The position numbers were made by a program, and so were the translations under genes. DNA of 64,000 nucleotides, taken from contig JADKDV010000005.1 in assembly GCA_016718315.1 (NCBI GenBank), forward strand, positions 124,001 through 188,000. The letters run 5' to 3'. Under the pieces are notes generated by a model that was given only the letters and a program-made list of their open reading frames with translations, did not search any database and had not been told where the DNA came from. Below, piece after piece: positions 1-9,043 of the stretch; position 1 is the first letter of the stretch, and the number at the start of each line of letters is the position of its first letter. The stretch is from Candidatus Obscuribacter sp. Lineage in GTDB: Bacteria > Cyanobacteriota > Vampirovibrionia > Obscuribacterales > Obscuribacteraceae.

Positions 1-1
1 C

Positions 2-805
2 AACAACAACATCAACAGTACCCAGGCCAGCACACTCAAAAATTACGACGCGGTCGCTAAGCTGGAGGAGTTGACGGACGCCAACAGCGCCGCCCTTTTG
101 CTTCAGCCTGATGCCCGCTCCGTCGTCATCGTCTATTCGAGCAACGAGCGCAGCGCCAGTCAGACAGAGCAGCTCGAACAGTTTGCCCGCGAATCGCACA
201 AGTTTACCGGCGCGGTCAAGTTTTACCGCCTCGACCAGGCTTCCTATCCCACTGCCTGGACCAACATCTCCGGCGGCCGCACCTGGACACAGGGACCCTG
301 CTTCCTTCTGGTCAGCAATTCGCCCAAGATGATCGGCACTGTGGTCGAGAGCAAAAATGGTGTGGATGTGCCCATGCACGCACTCACCGCTGACCGTATC
401 ACCGCCGAAATCGCGCGATTCTTCAAAGTGCGTCTGCCTGTTACCCATGTGGACGTGAACAACGTCGACCAAGTCGTAGCGGCGCCGGCTCTGCCGACCT
501 TCATCATGGCTTATCGCAGCAAGGGCCCAACCAATGACACCGCCCAGTTTCAGCGGTTTGTCTATGAGTCGCAGCTCTATGCCGGCCGGGTCAACTTTGT
601 CATGGTCGACCTCGACCAGCCCGACCTCTCCAGCAAGCTAGGCATTAAGCTGCCCTACCAGGACGACACCTACTTTGTCGTCTACAATCCTACGGCGCGT
701 GATGGCTCGATGGTCTTTGACCCGGCTCTCAGCACCAAGGGCATGGAGTCCGCTATCCGCACTTACTTTGGTCCCGGTCACGAGCCTGCCACTGTAGTCA
801 ACTGA
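2..805 (+). CDS. Tandem thioredoxin-like domain protein (5' end outside window)
   Basis: The reading frame is open from base 2 to the TGA at 803-805, so the start lies upstream; 267 residues are visible. A TTG at 71 could be mistaken for the start, but coding-like sequence precedes it. The protein shows two similar alpha/beta segments, each opening with a hydrophobic strand (SVVIVYSS, then LPTFIMAYRS), a helix rich in Gln/Phe/Glu, and a second strand ending in a YRLDQ or VMVDLDQ motif, which is the order of a thioredoxin fold. Neither copy has a CxxC, so redox chemistry is unlikely; a binding or scaffold role is an inference. An intrinsic terminator follows. Confidence 0.55.
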   Translation, partial: NNNINSTQASTLKNYDAVAKLEELTDANSAALLLQPDARSVVIVYSSNERSASQTEQLEQFARESHKFTGAVKFYRLDQASYPTAWTNISGGRTWTQGPCFLLVSNSPKMIGTVVESKNGVDVPMHALTADRITAEIARFFKVRLPVTHVDVNNVDQVVAAPALPTFIMAYRSKGPTNDTAQFQRFVYESQLYAGRVNFVMVDLDQPDLSSKLGIKLPYQDDTYFVVYNPTARDGSMVFDPALSTKGMESAIRTYFGPGHEPATVVN

Positions 806-882
806 GCGGAGCGTACTTGAGCTGATGCCAACGTCACAGACTGCAGGAACCCGTCCCAGGCTGTTGCACAACCCCTGTCAGT

Positions 883-931
883 AGCGAGGAGAGGCAATTA
901 AAAAACCTCTCTTCGCTGCTTTCATTTTTCT
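883..931 (+). terminator. Rho-independent terminator after the thioredoxin-like gene
   Basis: Arms at 883-894 (AGCGAGGAGAGG) and 906-917 (CCTCTCTTCGCT) pair over 12 bases with one G-T wobble, loop of 11, followed by a T-rich tract. It sits 78 bases after the stop codon. The rest of the 806-1144 gap holds no gene I can support. Confidence 0.7.
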
Positions 932-1056
932 TTCATATTGCTTTTGTTTTGCGGCATCACCGGTGGCAATTTTTTTGGCTTGCAATACGATATGCAGTAG
1001 TAGGAATAACGCTAAAAATAAGAGAGCAAAAAATGAACACGAGAATTGCAGAATCT

Positions 1057-1107
1057 GAAAAATGCAGGAGGGGTGATTGTTCAGGCGGACCTGTCACCCC
1101 TCCCTGC
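1057..1107 (-). terminator. Terminator for the minus-strand membrane protein gene
   Basis: Arms 1064-1076 and 1094-1107 pair (GCAGGAGGGGTGA with TCACCCCTCCCTGC, one bulged base). Read on the minus strand the hairpin is followed by ATTTTTC. It lies about 40 bases beyond the stop of the gene ending at 1145 and faces the terminator at 883-931, so the two genes converge on a terminator pair. Confidence 0.65.
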
Positions 1108-1144
1108 GACCGTAAGTAAAAGCAAGTTGTGTACTCTCAATCTG

Positions 1145-2236
1145 TCAAATGCTGCTCGATTGCCTTTCAAACTCTGCCCGGTCTTGCTCAGTGAGCAGAC
1201 GAAGAGCCGGGTCATCGAGAAAGCGAACAGGCATTATTGGGTCGAGAACGCCGGTGCCGAGGCCAAAGAGCCCGGTGCCGTAGTCTTTGGTCTTGATGCC
1301 GAGACGATGGTAAAGCTCCAGGCAGGCACCGACACAGGTCCAGCGGTTGAGCGCCAGCCGTCCGGTAAAGAGCCCAAACCAATCGTAGCCCGTCACCGGG
1401 ATTTTGGCGTCAATCCATTGGGTCAGCCAGGCAGGCAGATGCAATCGGCTATAGATAGCCTGGCGATGGGCGGTTGCCTCGCCGATGTAGAGCTTGTTTT
1501 GCTCCAGCATGATTTGCACCAGTCCTGGTATCAGTGCCGCTTGTCTGGCATTGATAGGCTTGACCAGCCTTAGCGCGACAAAGTGTCCACGCTCCAGCTT
1601 TTGATCCGCCACTTCTTTGAGCGGCTGAATCACAGCACCGCGCTCCATGAAAGAGCTGAAGGTGAAGAGTTCGGGACCGCCCAAATCGACGACGACTTCG
1701 CCATGACCGACGCTTTCGCGCAGTCTTGTGGCGATGCGTCCGCTGGTCAAAATCAAGTCACCCTGCTGCAAGGCGGCCACGGGTGGATTGACCCAGGTGC
1801 CTTTAGGCAGAGGTCCGTGACCTTGCTGCTTAAACTTGCGAGCGTTGCGCTTGTAAGCGAAATAAATCGCCAACCAGCCCAGAAGCTCAAGGGAAGCCGC
1901 AAGGGGTAACGGTGAAGTGAGGTGACCAAGCAGACCGGAAAGCGATGAAAAATGGCTGATTGTGCCACTCGGGTCCCAGGGCGTGAAGACGACCAGGGCG
2001 GAGAGGAACATACCAAAAGTCATCGGAATCTGCACTTTGAGCCGGGAGAGCCGGTCGAAGTAAGTGCGGAAGAGTCCGCCAACTCCATTGGCTGTGAGTA
2101 GCAACCAGCCCAGGGAGAGGATTACACAGGAGAGGTTGAAGCCGAAGTCCAGCTGGCCTTTGAACCACTTCCAGGACAGGTAGCCCAGAAAGAGATAGGC
2201 CAGTGAACCGGCAGCCTTTTGCAGTCGATTTATCAT
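1145..2236 (-). CDS. Membrane protein with YiiX/NlpC-P60-like papain-fold domain
   Basis: 363 residues. The first 135 residues hold about four hydrophobic helices (near 8-26, 33-51, 70-88 and 100-128). After a proline-rich linker comes a soluble domain that begins with GDLIL, has a conserved-looking GHGEVVVDLGG about 20 residues later, and near residue 300 has WTCVGACLELYH. This order (GDL, then a His in a strand, then a Cys in a helix) is that of the permuted papain-like YiiX/YebB group of NlpC/P60 hydrolases, which cleave peptides or amides. The family call comes from motif order only. The domain would face the cytoplasm or the outside depending on topology, which I cannot settle. Confidence 0.5.
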   Translation of the reverse strand: MINRLQKAAGSLAYLFLGYLSWKWFKGQLDFGFNLSCVILSLGWLLLTANGVGGLFRTYFDRLSRLKVQIPMTFGMFLSALVVFTPWDPSGTISHFSSLSGLLGHLTSPLPLAASLELLGWLAIYFAYKRNARKFKQQGHGPLPKGTWVNPPVAALQQGDLILTSGRIATRLRESVGHGEVVVDLGGPELFTFSSFMERGAVIQPLKEVADQKLERGHFVALRLVKPINARQAALIPGLVQIMLEQNKLYIGEATAHRQAIYSRLHLPAWLTQWIDAKIPVTGYDWFGLFTGRLALNRWTCVGACLELYHRLGIKTKDYGTGLFGLGTGVLDPIMPVRFLDDPALRLLTEQDRAEFERQSSSI

Positions 2237-2311
2237 AGGTGCCTCACATGCGCCAGTAAGTACGAGAGCTGGTTAGCTCCCGTACTCAACTGAGCGACTT
2301 CAGGTGCATGT

Positions 2312-3163
2312 TTAGACCACCATCGTGGGGACTCGTCCGGCGGCGATTGCCTCCTTCAGACCCTTGAGGGCAGTGGCCTTGGCCTCGGCACGCATGGCCA
2401 GGCACTTGTCGTAGTCGACGCCGAAGTTGAGGCCGGCGACGTCAGTCAGTCCGATTTCCAGCACGATGTGCTTGTGCGGGTCCACATGTCGGCGATGGCC
2501 GGCAATGGGAGCATACTGCTCACGCAGATGGAAGTAGACGTCGAAGGGCGACTTGAATTCCTTCGGCATCTCGGTGACCGTGCGGAAGGTGCTCACGATG
2601 GCACCGTTTGCGCAGAAGTCGATGGGGTTGTAGTGGTAGACAGCACCATCGACGAGAAGGCGCGGAGCCATGCCGTCCTGATGCCAGACAGGGCGCAGCA
2701 CAGTGGGCAGCGCGCAAGAAGCGGTGAGCGCCTTGGCGAGGCTGAGAGTGCCGTAGTCGGAGCCCTCGAAGACCACCGGCTCATGCCGCAGAATGTCGCA
2801 AGCGACAATCTTGAGCTGGTCGTTGGCCTTGAGCTTGAGACGATCGACCATCTCCTGCATGGAGACCGAGAGGTCAATCGGGCCGCCGACCATCAGGCTG
2901 AAGGGGTCAGCGGGCGTGAGGCACTTGAAGATGAGGTTGGGATTGTTGCGTTCCGTGAGACCGTGCACCAGTTCGGCGAAGATCTCGTCGGGGGTGTAGC
3001 CATTGGCGTAGAGAACGGCCACGAGCGAACCCACCGAAACACCGGTGACAGACTGGATGGGGATGTTCAGCTCATGAATGGCGTCGAGAACGCCAACGTG
3101 ACCGAATCCCTTGACACCACCAGCACCGAGAACAAGCTCAATCCCTGAGGATTTGAGAGTCAT
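2312..3163 (-). CDS. Patatin-like phospholipase
   Basis: 283 residues, no signal peptide. Contains the glycine-rich oxyanion loop GAGGVKGFGH (13-22), the nucleophile elbow GVSVG (41-45, Ser43) and the DGA motif near residue 170, giving the Ser-Asp dyad of bacterial patatins, which hydrolyse acyl esters of phospholipids. The start was placed at the second in-frame ATG because GGAGGT sits seven bases before it; the first ATG (3175) overlaps that ribosome site. Single gene with about 480 bases upstream. Likely a cytoplasmic or membrane-associated lipid acyl hydrolase. The substrate is not deducible. Confidence 0.85.
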   Translation of the reverse strand: MTLKSSGIELVLGAGGVKGFGHVGVLDAIHELNIPIQSVTGVSVGSLVAVLYANGYTPDEIFAELVHGLTERNNPNLIFKCLTPADPFSLMVGGPIDLSVSMQEMVDRLKLKANDQLKIVACDILRHEPVVFEGSDYGTLSLAKALTASCALPTVLRPVWHQDGMAPRLLVDGAVYHYNPIDFCANGAIVSTFRTVTEMPKEFKSPFDVYFHLREQYAPIAGHRRHVDPHKHIVLEIGLTDVAGLNFGVDYDKCLAMRAEAKATALKGLKEAIAAGRVPTMVV

Positions 3164-3355
3164 GATGACCTCCATTTGTAGAGGGGGGTTGAAGATAAGA
3201 GACGGATTGCAGGAACGGTTTTGTCAGACCGCAAAAGCCAGAGACTTAGTTGTGACGTCCTGCAGGGCGTCGTTAGTTGTCTCGCTAATGCCAATCGAAA
3301 TCTGTCAGACAGAGAGTCTTGGTAAGCCTGGCAGATATAAATTGGCACTGACTTT

Positions 3356-3380
3356 TAAAAACCGAGTAACTCGGCTTTTA
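3356..3380 (-). terminator. Short symmetrical hairpin, possible bidirectional terminator
   Basis: TAAAAACCGAG (3356-3366) and CTCGGCTTTTA (3370-3380) form an 11-pair stem with one A-C mismatch around a TAA loop. Flanking A and T runs let it act on either strand. It lies between the hydrolase ending at 3645 and the patatin gene. The rest of the 3164-3644 gap holds only a weaker hairpin near 3617-3632 and presumably the patatin promoter. Confidence 0.4.
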
Positions 3381-3644
3381 GAAATTAGGGCGGTCAATCA
3401 CACAGTCCGAAAAGGAGCCAGCGGATGTAGGAAGCTGTAGAAGGCTTGGACGATAGCTGTTGGAAATAAATCTCGGGTGTGTGTGGAAAAAAGAACGTAT
3501 AGACAAGTTACGAATCCAGAGATTAAAAGACAATAGAGACTTTAGTCTCAGAATTCAAAACAAGCTTACGGTTCTTTTATGATTTCAGCACGCTTTATGA
3601 AATACTGAGCCTGCTAAGCCTTTAAGGCTTTGTGACTAATTTAT

Positions 3645-4547
3645 TCAGCTAGCGCTAACACTGCTTAAGAACTCGCACAGCCGACCTATGCACTCTTCGA
3701 GATCACCTTGACTGCTAAATCCGTGATCTGCCTGAGCCACACAAAAGCTTGTCAAAAGGTAGCGTGAACTCTCGAAATACGTCTGCCAGTTTTGCAAATT
3801 TGTAGACTGCGGCACGATTATGTCATTGGAGCCAGTGATTAAAAGCACCGGTAACTGGCGATTATCTGCATCCAAACTCTGATTGATTTGGGCATACTCT
3901 TTGCCTTCAGTAGGTGGCTTGGCCTCTGGCAATTGTGCTTTGAAATCAGCTCCCATTTTAAATAGCGGAGCGTTGATGTAAGCAGAAGTCCTCAGACCAT
4001 CAAAACCCATGGGATAGCGCCGTTTAAGCTCTCTAGCAAGATCGTAAGGCGACTGGATCAGAGGCAAGCTGGCTAAATGGTGCACTGTTTGTGGCAGACT
4101 GAGAGCCGCTATCAAACCACCAAGGCTATAGCCTGCTAAATGCACGCGCTTTTTGCCAGTATGTCCAGTCAGCCACCCTAGAGCAGCTCGTGTGTCCTGC
4201 ACAAGAGCGCGCGGATGAATATCATCTGTCAGACCGTCGCTTTCGCCGCAGCCTCGACAATCAAAGCGCAACACATCAAAGCCGCTGCAAGTCAGTTCAA
4301 AAGCCAATCGGCTAAAAAAGCCATTGTATTCTTGCTTGTTGCCACCAAAGCTATGCACCAGTAAAACTGGCTCCTTTGTCTGTGCTTGCACAGGTGCAGG
4401 ATGCCAGTTGCCTCGTAAAATAAGGGTCTTGCCGCTACTGTCCAGACCTGACTCAAAAGCGACAGGCTGACCACTTATCTGCAAGCGCAAAGTCGGATCG
4501 ATAGCAGGCAAACAAAAGTTTTGAGAGCGGTTAGCTGGTTCAGACAT
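3645..4547 (-). CDS. Alpha/beta hydrolase
   Basis: 300 residues, cytoplasmic. Motifs in order: HSFGGN oxyanion region (65-70), DCRGCGESDG loop (96-105), nucleophile elbow GYSLGG (139-144, Ser141), acid in GSNDII (Asp242) and a C-terminal ADHGF (His275), a complete catalytic triad. The layout resembles dienelactone-hydrolase and YqiA/FrsA-type esterases. No strong ribosome site precedes the ATG, so the start is less sure than the rest. The gene lies 50 bases downstream of a small membrane protein on the same strand and could be cotranscribed with it. Confidence 0.8.
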   Translation of the reverse strand: MSEPANRSQNFCLPAIDPTLRLQISGQPVAFESGLDSSGKTLILRGNWHPAPVQAQTKEPVLLVHSFGGNKQEYNGFFSRLAFELTCSGFDVLRFDCRGCGESDGLTDDIHPRALVQDTRAALGWLTGHTGKKRVHLAGYSLGGLIAALSLPQTVHHLASLPLIQSPYDLARELKRRYPMGFDGLRTSAYINAPLFKMGADFKAQLPEAKPPTEGKEYAQINQSLDADNRQLPVLLITGSNDIIVPQSTNLQNWQTYFESSRYLLTSFCVAQADHGFSSQGDLEECIGRLCEFLSSVSAS

Positions 4548-4597
4548 GCACGGTATTGTACTACTGGAGCTGTTAGCCTGGCTAAGTCCAGAAATGG

Positions 4598-5155
4598 TTA
4601 ACCATGCATGTGATACGAAAGCTTTGCTTCAGTTTGACCCAGCTTCGCTTCACATTCACACAGTTCACCAAAGGCTGCTTCGAGGTCTCCAGGTCCAGCC
4701 TTAATGCCGCATTTACCACCGCTATTGGGAAACGACATGGCATCTTTGATCTGGTCGATTTGTACCAACAGTCGTTCTCTTTTGGCGAGCAGACTTCTGT
4801 GTTCGCCCTGTAGCTGATCTCGCTCTTCCATTTCGAGACCGTCTCTAGCTTTTAGATTGGCTTGATGGATGCGGGTATCGCTGTCTACCCCCTCAAAAAA
4901 ACAATGCAAAATCCAGAGCGCGGAGATAAATAGGCCAAACAAGCCCACTGCTAGAGCTGTTATCAGCGCTACAGTCATTTGTGCAAATTGCCATGTCCAT
5001 GCCGATATTGCTTCCAGCCATTCGGCTGTAAAGTCTTTGCTGTCTTCTGTGATGCGACATTGTTCCAGGCAAGTATTGCACCACCAGCCAGCATTGCTGT
5101 GAGTGTGGTTGTGAGATTCCAGTTGGACCCATTGTACGGTGTGATTGTTGCTCAT
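4598..5155 (-). CDS. Small membrane protein with N-terminal Cys cluster and coiled coil
   Basis: 185 residues, not recognised. The N-terminus carries WWCNTCLEQC (about residues 24-33), which could bind a metal. One long or two short hydrophobic helices follow (about 55-88), then a charged heptad-like coiled coil (about 95-140) and a Cys-containing C-terminal helix. The start ATG has no clear ribosome site. The frame avoids stops over 550 bases and has a consistent membrane and coiled-coil layout, so I take it as real. It may be cotranscribed with the alpha/beta hydrolase downstream. Divergent from the HSL-type esterase at 5363. Confidence 0.6.
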   Translation of the reverse strand: MSNNHTVQWVQLESHNHTHSNAGWWCNTCLEQCRITEDSKDFTAEWLEAISAWTWQFAQMTVALITALAVGLFGLFISALWILHCFFEGVDSDTRIHQANLKARDGLEMEERDQLQGEHRSLLAKRERLLVQIDQIKDAMSFPNSGGKCGIKAGPGDLEAAFGELCECEAKLGQTEAKLSYHMHG

Positions 5156-5362
5156 CGGTTTTGACCCAGAGGGTGGTTGAGGCTGTCTTTGATATTGTCA
5201 AAGACTAGGCAAAAGAGGCTCTGGCTCCAATGTGTGATCGCACATATGGGGCGCAAAAAATTGGCAGATCAGATACAGATTGGTCATAAGCGGATGCCAA
5301 GTTGGAACCTAACCCCGCCTGGTCGGTCGGCTATAAGGTCGATAACATGGGCGGAGAACAAA

Positions 5363-6364
5363 ATGATGATTAACACCAGAAACAGGGCCATTGAAGCTCG
5401 CACAAAAGATTTTTTGGATGGTGTCAACAGCTCGGGAGATCCGCCTATCTATAAACTGACCCCAGAAGCCGCTCGTAAAGTCCTGGAAGATGTGCAGTCC
5501 GGCACTGTTGCTGATCCAGAAGTGACCGAAAGCGAATTGACAATTGTTGGACCATACGGCAAAGAGCTAAAAATATTTCTCTTTAAACCTGTTGCCAGAG
5601 CTAGTAAAAACTCAAATAATGGCAACAGAGAACACAAAAAGGCACTGCCAGTGATACTGTATTGCCACGGTGCTGGTTGGGTGATGGGGAGCAAAAATAC
5701 GCACCGTCGCTTAGTGCAAGAGTTGGCGGCAGGAGCCGATGCCTGTCTCGCTTTTGTTGAGTACAGCCGCTCTCCTGAAGCTAAGTTTCCGCTGGCCATT
5801 GAAGAGTGTGACAGTGCCCTGAATTATTTGCTGAGTGAAGGTGAAAAGCTCGGTCTCAATCCACATAAACTGGCACTGGCTGGAGACAGCGTTGGGGGCA
5901 ATATGGCAATTGCGCTGGCCAATCTTTGTGCCCAGAAGAAAAATGTTGCTCCACTTTTGCAAGTTTTGTTTTATCCAGTTACTGATTTTGGCTTTGAAAC
6001 TGGCTCCTACAAAGAATTTGCTGAGGGGCACTTCCTTACAAAAGAGGCTATGAAATGGTTTTGGGAGCAATATTTGCCCAGCGAAAGTGAAGGTAGTAGT
6101 GCTATGGCATCGCCACTAAAGATGGAAATGACACGTCTGCAGGCAATGCCCAAAACTCTTTTGATTACCGCAGAGTGTGACGTATTGAGGGATGAAGGTG
6201 AGGCTTTTGCTGCTCGACTGATTGAAGCTGGTGTGGATGTGACTGCTATGCGGATGCTTGGCACTATTCATGACTTTGTCATGCTCAGTCCTCTAGCCAA
6301 AACACCAGCAACCCGTTGTGCTATTGCTGTAGCAACTGCAATGCTCAAAGAAGCTCTGCATTAG
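5363..6364 (+). CDS. HSL/GDXG-family esterase (alpha/beta hydrolase fold 3)
   Basis: 333 residues from the ATG at 5363, chosen because GGAG lies six bases before it; a longer frame back to 5177 has no ribosome site and implausible sequence. HGAGW (102-106) is the HGGGW-type oxyanion motif of the hormone-sensitive-lipase family, GDSVGG (174-179, Ser176) the nucleophile elbow, ECDVLRDEGE supplies the acid and TIHDF near the C-terminus the histidine. Such enzymes hydrolyse short to medium acyl esters in the cytoplasm. The second position of the oxyanion triplet is Ala rather than Gly, a tolerated change. Confidence 0.85.
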   Translation: MMINTRNRAIEARTKDFLDGVNSSGDPPIYKLTPEAARKVLEDVQSGTVADPEVTESELTIVGPYGKELKIFLFKPVARASKNSNNGNREHKKALPVILYCHGAGWVMGSKNTHRRLVQELAAGADACLAFVEYSRSPEAKFPLAIEECDSALNYLLSEGEKLGLNPHKLALAGDSVGGNMAIALANLCAQKKNVAPLLQVLFYPVTDFGFETGSYKEFAEGHFLTKEAMKWFWEQYLPSESEGSSAMASPLKMEMTRLQAMPKTLLITAECDVLRDEGEAFAARLIEAGVDVTAMRMLGTIHDFVMLSPLAKTPATRCAIAVATAMLKEALH

Positions 6365-6533
6365 TAGAGACCTCTGCGCTGGTTTATTTAACCCAGTAAA
6401 AAACGCATTGCTCGCTGGCAAACACAGTGCAGCGCAAATTTATTTTGGCGCAGTGCTCGTGTCAAGTTGGCGTCAACTTGCTCTGCTAGATTGTCTCCAT
6501 CGGTTGCAACAGGCAATTTTCTTGGAGGTCAGT

Positions 6534-6923
6534 ATGAATAATGAAGTAGCGCGTCCTGAGTCACAGCTGGCACAAACGCCGGAGAGGGCGCAAAGCCAAA
6601 ATACTAAGGAGCTTCTGGCTAACGAAGCCTGGCAGAAACCGGGCATTAGTAAATGTGATTTTGGCGCGCTTAAAGGCGGTTGTGGCAATCTGCCTGAGCA
6701 GGATGGTAATAGCGCCTGGCAGCGAGCCGAAACCCAGGAGAGATTGGGTGGTAAGTTGCCTGTGCCCAGGCTGCCTGATGACAGTGGTGCGCAAAAGCCA
6801 AACAAGTTGCAAAAGCCTCAAGATGGCAAAGAGCAACATAAAGAGGCTGAGGGTTCAATATACTTTGGACCAATTGTTCCTGTGCCTGAGCAAAAGCTCA
6901 AAGCAGGTAAAGCGTATAAGTAA
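6534..6923 (+). CDS. Small hydrophilic protein, unknown
   Basis: 129 residues from ATG 6534, preceded by TTGGAGGTC at a good distance; the longer frame from 6408 has no ribosome site. The protein is rich in Gln, Lys, Ala and Asn, with no membrane helix, no signal peptide and no recognised domain, and is probably disordered. It converges with the LysM gene ending at 6945. The strong ribosome site is the main support for its being translated. Confidence 0.55.
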   Translation: MNNEVARPESQLAQTPERAQSQNTKELLANEAWQKPGISKCDFGALKGGCGNLPEQDGNSAWQRAETQERLGGKLPVPRLPDDSGAQKPNKLQKPQDGKEQHKEAEGSIYFGPIVPVPEQKLKAGKAYK

Positions 6924-6944
6924 TCCCTGAGGAGCCTGAAGCGT

Positions 6945-7409
6945 TTATGCTTTGGGCTTTTCTGGCGGTACCTTGATGACATCCCCGACCATAATCTTGG
7001 TGGCTTCGCACTGTGTTTTACCGTTAAAGTGCGCCATTTCTTTGACCATTTCTTTGACTTCGGCCGATGTGGCTATTCGTCCGGTGCGGATTGAGACCAC
7101 GAGTTTGGCTAGTGACCAGTAGCTGTCTCCTGGTTCGACCACTAGCTCATCGAGATTGTCTCTCAGTAAAGTCGGGGATTGACTGCCTGCGACCAGCCAT
7201 CTTTTTGCATCAGAACGGGTTGCATCAGGGCGGGTGGCGTCAGTGATTTTGCCGTTGGAGCCGATGCCAGCGCTTTGACTGATGCCGTTGTTTTGACCAA
7301 TTGCTGCACTCTGGCCCGTGCCATTGGCGCTATCAGTCTGACGAAAGTAAGCTTGTCTAGAAGTAGTAGAGTTGTGAAAAGCTTTGATTTCGTGTTTATC
7401 AACGGACAT
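6945..7409 (-). CDS. LysM domain protein
   Basis: 154 residues from ATG 7409 (TTGGAG nine bases upstream; a TTG at 7424 is the alternative). The N-terminal half is low complexity (Gln, Asn, Ser, Gly). The C-terminal half is a LysM module: VVEPGDSYWSLA, a helix ending in LAHFNGKT-like AHFNGKTQ, then IMVGDVIKVP. LysM binds glycan chains, yet no signal peptide is visible. The block KRW(L/I)xA just before the module, and the whole layout, match the neighbour at 7515, so the two are tandem duplicates. Confidence 0.7.
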   Translation of the reverse strand: MSVDKHEIKAFHNSTTSRQAYFRQTDSANGTGQSAAIGQNNGISQSAGIGSNGKITDATRPDATRSDAKRWLVAGSQSPTLLRDNLDELVVEPGDSYWSLAKLVVSIRTGRIATSAEVKEMVKEMAHFNGKTQCEATKIMVGDVIKVPPEKPKA

Positions 7410-7514
7410 GCGGGCAAGCTCCAAGGGGATTGACCTTAACTACATACCCAGAATTGTGCAAAAATGACCATGACAAGGTCAAATCCATGTAAGGAATTTT
7501 TTGACTTAAAACTC

Positions 7515-8060
7515 TTATCTCTCAAAGGGTACTTTAATCACTTGCCCGACCTTGAGAGAGCCAGCCTCAGCCTCGGTTTTGCCGTTAAACTGAGCCAGCT
7601 TTTTGACCATGGTGTGGACCTCCACATCTGTGGGTCGGCGTCCATTTACGCCTTTTGATAAGCCCTCAGCTACCGACCAGTATGTGTCCCCGGGCTTGGC
7701 GATAATCTCTCTGGGTTTGTTTTGATCAAATTTTGCCGCCGCCAAAATCCAGCGTTTGACATCGGCTTGTTGTTCGACTGGCACACCTTGTTCAGCTCTC
7801 TGGGCGGCTAAAAAGCGTTGTGAATGCTCAGGGGCGCGGCCCTGATTTTTAGCAGCAGCTGCTTCGATGTAACGGAATGGAATGTCTGCTTGTTCTGCCG
7901 CCGACATGGGTTTGAGGCGCCCAGATCCGGATTGAACTTCGCTTGTGTCCTTGCTCTGTGCTTTTAGAGGTGGAGCCATGATATCGGCATACTGAGCGGC
8001 TAATCCGCTTGGCTCGGGGGCAGCTGAGCTAACTTTGTCTGTGACTCTGTCGTATACCAT
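7515..8060 (-). CDS. LysM domain protein (paralogue of the neighbour)
   Basis: 181 residues from ATG 8060, with TGGAGA eight bases before; the longer frame to 8111 is not needed. About 120 residues of polar, probably disordered sequence precede KRWILAA and a C-terminal LysM module (AKPGDTYWSVAEG, LAQFNGKTEAEA, LKVGQVIKVP). It matches the 6945 gene module closely and lies 105 bases upstream of it on the same strand, so the pair is probably one operon formed by duplication. No signal peptide is seen. Confidence 0.7.
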   Translation of the reverse strand: MVYDRVTDKVSSAAPEPSGLAAQYADIMAPPLKAQSKDTSEVQSGSGRLKPMSAAEQADIPFRYIEAAAAKNQGRAPEHSQRFLAAQRAEQGVPVEQQADVKRWILAAAKFDQNKPREIIAKPGDTYWSVAEGLSKGVNGRRPTDVEVHTMVKKLAQFNGKTEAEAGSLKVGQVIKVPFER

Positions 8061-8231
8061 AAGAAAATCTCCAGTTTTGGATAGAAGATTTATAGCTCCA
8101 GCAAATGGCATTCTTGTGTCAGACTATTACTAGTCGTTGTGCGACTATAAAATGTAGTAAATACAAAATTTTTAAGAGAAATCGGAAGGAGACTTCTCTC
8201 CCTCCGAGTTCACCAGTGCCATGCGGCTCTT

Positions 8232-8954
8232 TTAAGACGACTTGAGCAGTGCCTTGAGCCTTGCCATGCGGGATTCTTGCGTGCCGTATTTGTCGGCATA
8301 GTCCTGCATGCTCAGCCTGATCACTTGCAATGCTTCTTTGCGTCCATAGACTTCCTTGATTGCCACAACAGGCTTGCCACCGGGCTTTTGATCAGGCGGG
8401 CGCTTGTAGGACAAAAAATAGTGCTTGAGGCGAGTGATCACACCTTCAGGGCACTGCGAGATATCGGTGAGATGACCGTAAGCGACATCCTGTTCGAGGA
8501 CGGCGATAATCTTGTCATCAGCTTCGCCATGGTCGACCATGCGCAGTCCGCCAATGGGGCGCACTGTCACAAAAAGGTCGCCATGCGAAAACTCTTTTTC
8601 GGTGAGGACACAGATATCGAGCGGGTCGCCGTCGCCGATAATCTTTTTGGCGCCAGTCTTGGTGGCGCAAAATTGTCCAATTTTGTCGCCGCAATATGTC
8701 TGCGGGACAAAGCCGTAGAGCATGGGACAGAGCGACGAAAGCGTCTGCGGTCTATCGACACTGAGATGCCCGGTGGCTTTGTCCAGCTCCAGCTTGACTG
8801 CGTCGGAAGGGACGATTTCGATGTAAGCGCTCAATTTGTCGGGAGCGTTTGGACCGGGATTGACTCCGTGCCAGGGGTGTGACTTGAACATCATCGAAAT
8901 CAACTGGGTAAATTCATCTGCAGCCATGGAGCCTCTTTTACTGTCAGTTGCCAT
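8232..8954 (-). CDS. ppa: Inorganic pyrophosphatase (family I)
   Basis: 240 residues. DGDPLDICVL (108-117) is the family I soluble pyrophosphatase signature with three metal-binding aspartates. SAYIEIVPSDAVKLELDK and the PQTY segment fit the beta barrel, and HPWHGVNPG near residue 26 is typical of the longer bacterial branch. The enzyme hydrolyses pyrophosphate to two phosphates in the cytoplasm and pulls biosynthetic reactions forward. It is longer than the E. coli enzyme (about 175 residues). The first ATG has a weak ribosome site, so an inner start at the second Met (residue 10) is possible. Same strand as the Nudix and acyl-CoA dehydrogenase genes upstream. Confidence 0.9.
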   Translation of the reverse strand: MATDSKRGSMAADEFTQLISMMFKSHPWHGVNPGPNAPDKLSAYIEIVPSDAVKLELDKATGHLSVDRPQTLSSLCPMLYGFVPQTYCGDKIGQFCATKTGAKKIIGDGDPLDICVLTEKEFSHGDLFVTVRPIGGLRMVDHGEADDKIIAVLEQDVAYGHLTDISQCPEGVITRLKHYFLSYKRPPDQKPGGKPVVAIKEVYGRKEALQVIRLSMQDYADKYGTQESRMARLKALLKSS

Positions 8955-9043
8955 TAAGGCAAGGTGTTAAAGGTAAGGAGAGAAGGCTAGACCTTCCCTC
9001 CCCGGTATTTTACTACGGTGATACAAGCAACTACTTCTTGCGA

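Noticed and set aside
2468..3148. 226-codon plus-strand frame across the patatin gene
   Set aside because: Antisense to a gene with complete catalytic motifs; composition is mirrored.
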